Shown here: positions 55,301 to 64,000 of the stretch, piece after piece
How positions within the stretch are numbered: the first letter of the stretch is position 1
How the letters are laid out: each line of letters starts with the position of its first letter
Assembly: GCA_963855995.1 (NCBI GenBank)
Contig: OY979717.1
Location: 45,372,044 to 45,436,043 of the forward strand
DNA from: Muricea muricata
Lineage: Eukaryota; Cnidaria; Anthozoa; Malacalcyonacea; Plexauridae
Direction of reading: 5' to 3'
Length of the DNA: 64,000 bases
Position numbers and translations under genes: made by a program
Notes under the pieces: model-generated
What the model was told of the DNA's origin: nothing
What the model saw: the letters and a program-made list of their open reading frames with translations, nothing else
Database searches by the model: none

Positions 55301-55852
55301 CTGATCATTTTATAACGTGGCAAACAATGTTTGACATCGAGGTACAGTATACAATTTGAATGTATCTAATGTTACATCATCTATGTAAACAGCATTATAC
55401 AGGCAGGTGCCATCAGTCTAGTTTGCAAGCTAGTGAGAATATTATCCAAATCATATTTATTTTATAACATTTCACTTATTGCAATTCACATGTTATATTT
55501 GCAGGTATCAATCAACGGGCTAAAAGGACTTTTAATGCATATAAACAGCGAACAATTCACTAGAATGTATGGAAACTTATACATAATTCCAAAGAAGATA
55601 AGTCAAGATGTTGTAGAATCGTTCTTTTCGTCACAAAGACAAATGTGCGGAGGATCCCGCAATATGACTGGTTTTACTTATGGCTATAATGTTAATGGCC
55701 TATTGTCATTTAGGCACTCAAAGCTTGTTTCCAAGAAGCAAACAAACGTTTACGAGGTTGAGGAATGCTTCAAACTGGTTGAAAATGACCAATGTCTTCC
55801 AAGACGAGGAACCAGTGATAGTTTTCCTGTGAGATGGACGGTTGAAATTTAG
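52355..55852 (+). pseudogene. P/THAP9-type transposase, two exons, with one frameshift and one stop
   Basis: Exon 1 starts at the ATG at 52355 (MEGQAACSRS). Two C2H2 fingers lie near residues 515-585 (CLWNAC...HVKLH and CEWENC...HLREH), after a coiled-coil-like stretch (IRYLQDRVKKLEKHREKMVE). At about 54220 the frame shifts within KWCLR/AKSHSAYEDL, and a TAA (54298-54300) sits where DYKNF is expected. The frame then continues with LLGGLVFDEVKIKEG, VTCCDGAAENRAFM and FFVSDPPHLMKKLRNN, the P/THAP9 RNase H-fold and GTP-binding-insertion signatures. A 163-bp intron (55342-55504) joins FDIE to VSINGLKGLL. Exon 2 has ISQDVVESFFSSQRQMCGGS, likely with the catalytic glutamate. The enzyme would cut and paste the element. 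Two lesions make this copy inactive unless it is repaired or read around. Confidence 0.85.
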
Positions 55853-56149
55853 CTATTCTTTTTGCAACTAAAAAATACATATTACTATTATTATTACTTT
55901 GTTTCATCAAGAGAAAACTACGGTGGAGCCCCACTAACTTGAACTCACTTATTAATTCAAACTACCACTAACTCACGCTACATTCAATTTCCCTTGAACT
56001 ACTTTTTATAGTACAGTAATTCAAACAATTTTTGATGTCCCCTTTAAAGAGTTGGAGTTAGCGGGGTTCTGCTGTAAACAGTCTTCTTGAAATATACACT
56101 ATAACACTAGTACTGTAATAAATCTTTATTTGCAGCAACCTGTTGAGTG

Positions 56150-57747
56150 TTATGTAACATGTACATACCTTTTCTGGAAACTTGACAACAAACTCTGTAT
56201 CTCCTGACAACAACAAGTCAATCTGCCTGGACTTTTCCCATTAAGTCCTGGTTTTCCAAATGACGACAACAACATTGTCAACTCTCTTCCAGTAAGATGA
56301 GCAAGAATTTCTTTTGGTTCTCCATTTGTTACAATTTCACACATACAACGTTGAACACATTCTGGGTTTTGAAATTCCTGACGTAACTTTGATATGGATA
56401 TGGGAATGCTGGTTTTTGCTTCAGACAAATTTTGCATATGTTTTTCTTCTTTGCTTTTAGAATTCTTTTTCCCTTTTAGTTCCTCTCTGAGAGATACACT
56501 TCCTTTCTTGGGCTTAAGAGCAAACTTTTCCCTTACAATTTGTTGCTTGGATTTGACAAACATGAGACATATTTTCTCTAGTACAAAAATATTTTCAGGT
56601 TTTGTGAATCCATAGTGTTGAAGTAATGTCTACCACTTCACTCTCAATTCATGATCTGATGCCAAGGACTTTAGACAATGAATTACAACTAGACTACCTT
56701 GAAATGAAAAAGTAGTAATGGGCTGGTAAGTGACATGAGAAGAGGTGGAATCTCGAATTTTTTTAATCTGCCTAGCAGACAGAGTAAAAGTGCAGTTAAG
56801 TATTGAATATTTTTATTACATTTATTGCTTTAATTAATACCTTCTGTGTACAGATGTGACTTAGAGAGCAAACTGTCAACTTTGTCATGGAGCAATATAA
56901 AAAATGGTAAAGTGCTTGTAGTAGGAATAAACTTATACAGTCCATCACCCTGTTTTTCATCTTCTCCAATGTTAGAGATTACCTCCAGGGCCCTAGATTT
57001 TTCAATATGGTGAAAATCTGTATTTGTTGCATGCTGAATTTTGAGCTGTTCATTAGATGCATGTATTATGATGTCTCTAGCTCTCTTAATGGCCCATCCT
57101 GCATGATAGGAAATTGCTGATAACTCCATGGAATCAGGTTCAGCTTTCGGATAATCTGTTTCCATTTTTCTGTTTTGCAACGTTGAACCAATAGTACTCC
57201 AAAAATGCTGTAAAATGTGTTGCAATACGTTTTCAGTTGAAGAGTTCTTATTCAAACCAGTAGTTGTTAAAATATTGTGCCATGAATTATTCACTGTTTT
57301 CGAATTAAATCTTTCCAACATGAATTTCTTCTCAAGCTCGCTTGCTCGCACATTGACCTGTTTTCGTGGTGATTTTAAAGCCACAAAACACTTTTCAAAA
57401 AGGCTGGCAACAGAGTCTAATAACTTTTCAAATTGCTGAAGATGTGAATCGCCCACGTTTAATAGTCCTAACACAGCAGCTGCAGTTATTTGTTCTTCTT
57501 TTATAAAGCTAAAATCTGGCTCTGCTAGTCTTTCCAGAACAGCTCGGAAAGATGTTGTCGTTATATTTGTCTGGCGAAAGCATTCTTTCCGTTCATCAAT
57601 GCCAGATTCACGTGCTGATAAGGAAATACTTTCGGAAGTATAGTTATCGTCTGTTTCATCTCCCAAATACAACGTTTCTTCAACATCGACCTCGACGTCC
57701 AGCGCGGTCTCCATGTTTGTTTTGAATTTTACTATTATCGAACCCAA
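56150..57747 (-). pseudogene. Second gene of the P element, unknown function, convergent to the transposase
   Basis: The first segment (57747-56830) is 305 codons, with a possible later start at 57714 (METALDVEVDVEETLYLGDE). It is acidic at the N-terminus, then alpha-helical and Leu-rich (EEQITAAAVLGLLNVGDSHL, LHDKVDSLLSKSHLYTE), and ends near a donor AAG|GTATTA. A second segment (about 56777-56150) reads IRDSTSSHVTYQPITTFSFQ, LVVIHCLKSLASDHELRVKW, a TAG, then TLLQHYGFTKPENIFVLEKI, a Lys-rich stretch, and HLTGRELTMLLSSFGKPGLN with GKSPGRL, which looks SAP-like (DNA-binding). The phase across the proposed intron does not match cleanly, so an exon or frame is misplaced. I know of no P-element protein like this. 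An accessory factor or a captured host gene are both possible. Confidence 0.5.
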
Positions 57748-57965
57748 TTATCGAACCCAGTCTCCTGATATCACACATAGATTGCTCCGACGCGCGCGTT
57801 TCCCCGCCCGGTATATGTCCGCCCTGATCCAGTGAGAGAGCCTTGCGCGCGTGGTGCCGCCACTGATCTTTGAAAATAACTGGACACAAACATACTTGTC
57901 CGCGGAACGAAAATAGTTTACATGTTTACAGTAAACTAGAGTGGTATGAATATAAAATATCAAGC

Positions 57966-58083
<118 letters not shown>

Positions 58084-58183
58084 GTGCAAAATACCTCAAA
58101 AACTTATCACTACAGTCTGTTTCATCCAAAGGGAATCTTCAGGTGGTAGACAAATTTCGAAAATGTGCGAGCTTCTTTTATGC

Positions 58184-58575
58184 TCAAGGCGGAAACGTGG
58201 GCGCGTGGGTGGTTGAATAGCATGCATTCCTTTCTTTGTTTAGGTTGTTTACCTGAAATCTGCTTTTGTGTTGGCAGGCCGAAACTATTTCCGATCTTTT
58301 GTTAAGCAAGCAATTGTTTTTTTCTTTCAAAATACTGATTTTTTCCTCCAAACATAAATTACATCTTTTGGATCCTCCCGTGTAAGAAATAGACTTTTTT
58401 ATTATGGACCATTTTATGGTGAAATCTGTTTTCTTTTGCTTTAAGTGCCAAACGTGTTTCGAAAGTTCCGTCTCGTTCGAATATTTTTTGTGTGTGAAAG
58501 ATTTGGTATGATTCCTGTATCGCTCTTTGAATGTGTTTGAGGTCATGCCAATGTAGTGCTTTGTGTCCTGTGTGT
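58184..58575 (-). pseudogene. Penelope-like GIY-YIG endonuclease C-terminal fragment (minus copy)
   Basis: The minus-strand frame reads TQDTKHYIGMTSNTFKERYR with the YIG of the GIY-YIG nuclease. It continues NHTKSFTHKKYSNETELSKH, VWHLKQKKTDFTIKWSIIKK, SKRCNLCLEEKISILKEKNN and NKRSEIVSACQHKSRF. These are standard phrases of Penelope-like endonuclease domains, including the CNLC zinc-binding pair. The GIY half and the reverse transcriptase are absent. The enzyme nicks target DNA for priming. Confidence 0.85.
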
Positions 58576-58925
58576 GATACAGGAATCATACCAAATCTTT
58601 CACACACAAAAAATATTCGAACGAGACGGAACTTTCGAAACACGTTTGGCACTTAAAGCAAAAGAAAACAGATTTCACCATAAAATGGTCCATAATAAAA
58701 AAGTCTATTTCTTACACGGGAGGATCCAAAAGATGTAATTTATGTTTGGAGGAAAAAATCAGTATTTTGAAAGAAAAAAACAATTGCTTGCTTAACAAAA
58801 GATCGGAAATAGTTTCGGCCTGCCAACACAAAAGCAGATTTCAGGTAAACAACCTAAACAAAGAAAGGAATGCATGCTATTCAACCACCCACGCGCCCAC
58901 GTTTCCGCCTTGAGCATAAAAGAAG
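58576..58925 (+). pseudogene. Penelope-like GIY-YIG endonuclease fragment (inverted plus copy)
   Basis: The mirror copy of the minus-strand fragment, starting inside YRNHTKSFTH, so it lacks the YIG motif. It is nearly identical to the other arm, which implies recent formation or gene conversion between arms. Confidence 0.8.
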
Positions 58926-59082
58926 CTCGCACATTTTCGAAATTTGTCTACCACCTGAAGATTCCCTTTGGATGAAACAGACTGTAGTGGTAAGTTTTTG
59001 AGGTATTTTGCACAATTATACATTTCGCTCTGTCTACATGTCATTGAGCACTCTTTTGTATTTCGCTAACCAAAACTAGCAC

Positions 59083-59084
<2 letters not shown>

Positions 59085-59157
<73 letters not shown>
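59085..59157. repeat. (TA)n microsatellite
   Basis: About 73 bp of pure TA between the endonuclease palindrome and the hammerhead inverted repeat. Confidence 0.97.
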
Positions 59158-59160
<3 letters not shown>

Positions 59161-59300
59161 TATCAATGTTTTGAGACAACAACATAAGAGCGCTCGATAT
59201 TGTTTTCAATAGAGCGTAAATAAATGAACGAATTAAAGACGAGAAATACTTTTTCTGTCGCTACTCAGAGTTTCACGCGCTTAGGCGATCATGGCGATCA

Positions 59301-59344
59301 GGCGCCTGATGATCGCCTAAGCGCGTGAAACTCTGAGTAGCGAC
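59301..59344 (+). ncRNA. Second candidate minimal hammerhead ribozyme
   Basis: CTGATGA at 59306-59312, GAA at 59327-59329 and cleavage-site A at 59339. Helix II is CGC/GCG (59314-59316 with 59323-59325), loop CTAAGC, with the same U-U next to the core as the motif at 6280. Helix III is ACT/AGT (59330-59332 with 59336-59338), loop CTG. Helix I pairs CGC (59303-59305) with GCG (59340-59342), then a mismatch. Stems II and III differ in sequence from the first motif but keep pairing. The opposite arm (minus) has a damaged core. Confidence 0.55.
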
Positions 59345-59379
59345 AGAAAAAGTATTTCTCGTCTTTAATTCGTTCATTC

Positions 59380-59521
<142 letters not shown>

Positions 59522-59539
59522 TACACGAATATTCGTGTA

Positions 59540-59760
59540 ATTATTATTGATAAAACAAACAAAGAAAATCCAACTCAGAGGGAGGCATTTTGGGCTTATA
59601 AATTGGATACGTTTGTTCCTTAGGGATTAAATGTACGAGACTTTGACTAATTAATTCATAATATTAGCTATAAAAGGACCTTAGATTGCCATTGATTGTA
59701 ATCTTGAGAAAGGGGCTTGCCCCGAAACGTTGAAAATAAAAAAAAAATTGAAAACATTCT
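59540..59760 (+). pseudogene. Penelope-like element C-terminal coding tail and 3' end
   Basis: The plus strand reads REAFWAYKLDTFVP, stop, GLNVRDFD, the typical end of a Penelope-type GIY-YIG region (normally VPxGLN). Next comes a 3' sequence with the hairpin AAGGGGCTTGCCCC followed by GAAACGTTGAAAAT, common downstream of such elements. The in-frame TAG marks decay. Confidence 0.7.
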
Positions 59761-59769
59761 ACTTGCGAT

Positions 59770-59923
<154 letters not shown>

Positions 59924-60208
59924 GTTTGTGACATCTTTTCCTGCATATAATTTTATATTATTATATTACACTATAGATGATGAGGGAGTCAAAATAACTC
60001 CCGGGGTAAAATTTTTGGAGTGATATTTCTTCTCTTTTAGTGAAGTTATTTTTGCAGCTCTTTAGTGGAGTCATATTGACTCCGAGTGGAGTAAAGTTTA
60101 AATTCTGTACTGAAGTGGAGTAGTTTTAACTCCACTATTTTTACTCCCCTAAAAGGAGTTGTTTTAACTCGCCACGTGGAGTTAAAATAACTCCTGAAAT
60201 TACCAGTG

Positions 60209-62640
60209 CAACCTATATTTTTAGATACATTGTATTAACTGTGGCACAAGAAGTTCTGCCTGGAAATCACAAATGCAGTTTATCAAGTTTTAAATTCATC
60301 ATTTGTAAGAACAGCTGTTGCAATCAGAAGGCACAATTCAGGTGCAATTAGCATATACATATAATTATGCATACTTTGCTTAATTCTCCATTTATGCAAC
60401 GGGCAAGAATTAAATTGCCCATATAATGTAGTTGTACACCTGTTTTAAGGCCGGATTTTTGTGGAGGCTCGGGGAGGTGCGCACCTTCTCTGTGGTAACT
60501 TCACACCTCTTCTGAAATTTTAAGCGCCTCTCCCAAGAGCTTTTGCTTCTCCCGTAACAATTGTCTGCTTGCTAGCAAATATTAGTGTCTATTGTTTAAT
60601 CGTTTGTTTAATCATGAGATTTCTTCGTTATCGGACAGATATAATAAATTATATAAAATGTAAGGTCTTTTTTTTCTTCCCGTTGACTTAGAGAGATCAT
60701 AGTAGCACCTATTCTAAAAATTTTCCCACCTCCCGGCCTTACATTTTCTCCCATATCTGGCCTTGATCCATTTATATGTCAAATATATATAAAGAATAAA
60801 AAAATAAATTATATATAACCTTACAACCAGCCAGTGATTATGTTAGTCGGGGATGCCGAAAAATCGATAATTGCAAGCGCAGGTATTCGTATATTTGGGT
60901 TCACGGACCGTGAAACAATTGATTTCAAAATAAATCCATAATGCTGAACACACTTGCTGAACACGAATATTTAACAGTTATTCTACGAACTCGAGTCGTA
61001 TATGAGCTAAATCATCCCGGTGCAGTTATATTTTACTAAAAAATACTTATTAGTCAGTTTAGCTAATGTAAACAACTTCAGCTAATACCGCATAAAACAC
61101 TACTTGTCGTTATTTAAAATTTTGTTTCAAACAAATTTTGCCAAAGGTTTCAAATTCTTAAAAAATATGAATGTTTTGGGCGAAATAAACGCTTGTTGAC
61201 CTCAAAATTGAGCACAGTTTTTGTTACACGCGCATTTGAGCATATATGAATGTAAATTTGCGCGATATATATAAGCATTGAATTATTATTATATGCAACT
61301 TTTTAACTTTTCATTACAGTATTACACAGTGTCCAATTTTTACAATGTAAATTTATTTGCCTATTTACCACTCATTACAGACACAAGCGATTAACGTGAC
61401 TGTTTGAAACATTTGAAGTACCTAATTACCGAGTTATATGAAACCATTGCGTGATTGCTCAGCCAAACCTTGTGTTGATTTTATTATGTTCAACAATGTC
61501 GAGCAATAGTTTACCAAATGACTGTTTATACAATCTTTTTGTCAAGATAATACTGTCACAAAATAGACTGGACAATTTTATCTTTTTTGTAAATTACTCG
61601 TTGTTACTTATTTGCTCTCGGGTCAATATATACTTGTGCACAACCAATATCAGAAGTGGGATATAAGTATTTACTCGTTTACTATCGTTGTTTGTTTGAT
61701 TTGCTGCAATTTGCTGTATATTATTGAAATCGCTCAGTACTCAAAGGTGATAAACTCATCAATTGTTCTACATCAAACTTGTCTGCTAAAGCTTAGAGCC
61801 AACGGAACGCAACAACGCTTGACGTTATTGACTTTATTCTAAGTCACATCGATCCCATTGCTCACTGTGAGAAGGTACGAAAGGTACTTCAGCCACTATA
61901 CCTACTCTCCGAGATAGTTGGATAATTGACAGCACGCCGTAGCTAAAGAGAAGACTGAGCAAGTAGTTGGGCTCCTAGCTATTGCTAGACTTACGATAGA
62001 GAGCGAAAGGCTGTAGATATACTCAACACACACGTATCAAAGTGGACATCATGGGGCATACAAGGAGATAAGATGGAGATAAGATGGGGCTTAGAGTTAC
62101 ATGGAGATAAGATGGGGCTTACAAGTAAGAACTGTCCTGTTTTTGGCTGTGACAGATCTTGCTAGACTAGCTAATCATCTTCACTAAATATATGGGAAAC
62201 GCGGTTAAAACTTTTCCCGTTAAATATAACGGGAAAAGTGGTTAAAATGGGGCAAACTTTGTATACCTCGACAAAAGAAAGAAGCAGAGGATTTAACATG
62301 GAAGAAAGTGTAGAAAAGTGTCAACAAGCGCTTGTTTCTCCCAAAACATGTATATTTTTTAAGAATTTGAGGCTTTTGGCAAAATTTGTTAAAACATTCT
62401 TTTTAAATAACGATAAGTATCGCGAAAAGAATATTGGCAAAGTATAAGTTTGTGAATTCGTCCTGCACGTCTTCGGAAGTATAAACGTTGTCTGGCATTT
62501 TAAAATTAACAATTAAGACGCCTATGCAAAGGCGTTCACTTCGCCTGCCTGGAGACGGAAAAAGCTGCTCACTTGCCCCTAAACTATAAACTTAACGGCA
62601 GTAAACTATAAACATAATAGGTATATGTAGCAAAAATTTA
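60209..62640. other. Intergenic; weak MITE and short tandem repeat
   Basis: A probable MITE at about 60447-60766 has inverted ends AAGGCCGGATTTTTG / CCATATCTGGCCTT and GGGGAGGTG / CACCTCCCGG. At 62043-62130 CATGGAGATAAGATGGGGCT is repeated imperfectly. A small hairpin AACTTTTCCCGTTA/TAACGGGAAAAG lies at 62210-62235. Open frames at 61451-61842 and 62238-62512 are unrecognised. Confidence 0.45.
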
Positions 62641-64000
62641 ACAGGGAGGGGGTACGAAAGCTGCTTCAGAGTTAGATTGGCAATTTTCTCATTAAATGCC
62701 AGCAATCCTGTCAGGAGGTGGGATTCTTCCCTCTGGCCTCCAACTAAAAATGATGACGGCAAATTTTCAGTAAACAACTACATGATTAACAACGACGTTA
62801 ATCAAACCAAGAAACAAGATCAAGTAAGCCAAAAGCAAATACCCTATACTTAAGTAAGGTAAAGACACCCATACACAGCAAACCAGCTGCCACCTTTATA
62901 TCACGACGCGTGACAAATGTGAATAAAACTAAACTGAAACGAAATAACTACCAATTTATCTCAACCCGCATTACAGCAAGAAAACAGCGAAAGAAAGCTC
63001 ATAGGAATAAAGAAAGCCAACAAGTAAATGGATGTAGGAATGTTGGTTTTGGTAGGAATGGTGGTTATAGTGGCAATGAATTTCGAGATAAGGAAGCTTC
63101 TTATCAGACCTGTCCAGAAACGAATACCAACGACAATTCTATGAGCAGGTGTAGTAATTGTACGATAAACAGGGGTTTTCGCCAGGATCTCAAGAAGTTA
63201 AGAAATTACTTTTATTAGAAAACTATGCACCAACTACTCTTTATGATTCCACTGCGAATAGCCTTCCTCGACGCTCAAAACAGCAATCAAGTGTCATTGT
63301 GTCAACCGAAACAATTTAATTATTTAACATTCCTGTAGTAAATCATTTAATTTCGAACATAAGCAATCATCACGAACCGATCAATGCTGACCACAATGCA
63401 CCTAGGAAACTCCGCAACCAGAGACAGTATTTCAGAACCACCCTCAGAGATATGAAAAACTAGATTCATATTAATCTGACACTGCAGAGAACAACGAAAA
63501 ATTCGTTGTCTCGAGCGGGATTCGAACTCGCATCTTCGGGTTGCTGGACCGCTGCTCCAAGTTGTCACGAAAATATTTCGTGCACTTAAATTGGATAAGA
63601 CTCGCTACCAATCCCAGTTGGGTCGATAGCTCAATTGGTAGAGCGGCGGTCTAGAAACCCGAAGATGCAAGTTCGAATCCGCTCGAGACAGCGAATTTTT
63701 CGTTGTTCTCTGCAGTGTCAGATTAATATGAATCTAGAGACAATATGATATACCTGTGTTTATATCTACAAATGTTAGCAAATTTGATAACAAGCAAGAT
63801 GAAATACGTGAAGTTTCTATTCGAAACAATGCTAAATTAGTTATATGCATAACGGAAACGTGGCTTACAACTCAAGTTCCTGGTCATATTATTGCCATGC
63901 CGGATTGCCTGCGGATTATAACGTCTTTCGAAAGGATCGAACACACGCAACTGGAGGAGGGGTGTGTATGTATATCCATGAGAGAGCATCCCCTGTAAAC
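62640..64000 (+). mobile_element. 5' part of a second LINE (CR1/L2-like), continues past the window
   Basis: Upstream coding-like stretches suggest an ORF1-like or linker region (SLNASNPVRRWDSSLWPPTK; 62910-63218 starting MTNVNKTKLKRNNYQFISTR; then SLPRRSKQQSSVIVSTET). After the inverted SINE pair, 63735-64000 encodes the start of an AP-type endonuclease: IPVFISTNVSKFDNKQDEIR, AKLVICITETWLTT with the ExW motif. After a frameshift near 63900 it continues DYNVFRKDRTHATGGGVCMY and IHERASPVN. The frameshift and SINE insertions mean it is dead. Confidence 0.7.
63461..63737. mobile_element. Two tRNA-derived SINEs in inverted orientation
   Basis: The right copy (63620-63737, plus) starts GGGTCGATAGCTCAATTGGT (box-A like), has GTTCGAATCCGCTCGAGACA (box B) and ends GTGTCAGATTAATATGAATC. 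The left copy (about 63565-63461, minus) repeats box B (GCGAGTTCGAATCCCGCTCG) and the same tail but a diverged head. The outer ends are reverse complements. The anticodon arm does not fold well, so this is a SINE, not a working tRNA. The pair interrupts the LINE. Confidence 0.75.

Larger units (their letters stand above)
51781..57826. mobile_element. P-superfamily DNA transposon, 6.05 kb
   Basis: Perfect 31-bp terminal inverted repeats (51781-51811 and 57796-57826), starting CAGGGCGGACATATACCGGG and ending GGAAACGC. The length equals that of the Drosophila P element. It holds a P/THAP9-type transposase (plus strand) and a convergent second gene (minus strand). ATCCAGTG follows the right end (57827-57834) and also occurs at 50169-50176, left of the RecQ-carrying element, where the host element is interrupted. 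The bases just left of the P end are TGATCCAG, so the left junction has been altered. Confidence 0.88.

Noticed and set aside
63620-63692. Functional tRNA gene
   Set aside because: Boxes A and B are present but the anticodon stem is mispaired, and it is followed by a SINE tail that also occurs in the inverted copy.

Overview
This is a repeat-rich, AT-rich animal nuclear sequence. The genes are split by GT-AG introns, and one is a neurotransmitter-gated receptor with classic exon sizes of 45 and 110 bp. There are also tRNA-derived SINEs, CR1/L2-like LINEs, Penelope-like elements, a DIRS-like element, a P element and many foldback/MITE families. The mix is what I would expect of a cnidarian, probably an anthozoan. 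That is inference: no species-specific marker was found.

Genes I can support:
(1) 512-6646, minus: first five coding exons of a Cys-loop (nicotinic acetylcholine receptor type) subunit. The membrane half lies beyond the left edge.
(2) 18405-21499, plus: a secreted von Willebrand factor A (vWA) domain protein. A second signal-peptide exon at 12306 could be an alternative first exon.
(3) 21991-24530, minus: a three-exon protein of about 181 aa. Its last exon resembles the C-terminus of transposon-linked SAMD3-like proteins.
(4) 46510-47307, plus: an intronless type I membrane protein with four Cys-rich repeats and a C-terminal PPxY motif.

Mobile DNA fills most of the rest. Left third: a Penelope-like remnant inside the receptor gene, a hammerhead-ribozyme hairpin between (TA)n tracts, a TTAA-flanked element nested in a MITE, a 3.3 kb element with GGAGT/ACTCC arrays at both ends, and a DIRS-like RNase H plus tyrosine recombinase remnant. 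Middle: hAT-type MITEs with perfect 8-bp duplications, large foldback elements, a RecQ helicase fragment, a decayed LINE (34.8-39.0 kb), and a frameshifted hAT/ZNF862-like coding region (39.3-42.3 kb). The middle also holds a 2.6 kb palindrome with a 9-bp-TSD MITE inside it.

The region 48.9-60.2 kb is a nest of elements. The outer shell is a second copy of the GGAGT-array element. Inside it are a RecQ-carrying inverted-repeat element (itself split by a hAT-like element), a 6.0 kb P element, and a palindromic Penelope cluster with a second hammerhead motif. The P element has perfect 31-bp inverted repeats, a degraded THAP9/P-type transposase and a convergent second gene of unknown function. 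The window ends in the 5' part of another LINE, interrupted by two inverted SINEs.

The strongest candidates for something new are the two hammerhead-like motifs whose stems covary, the second gene in the P element, the element families built of short GAGT/ACTC palindromes, and the repeated capture of RecQ helicase 5' fragments.
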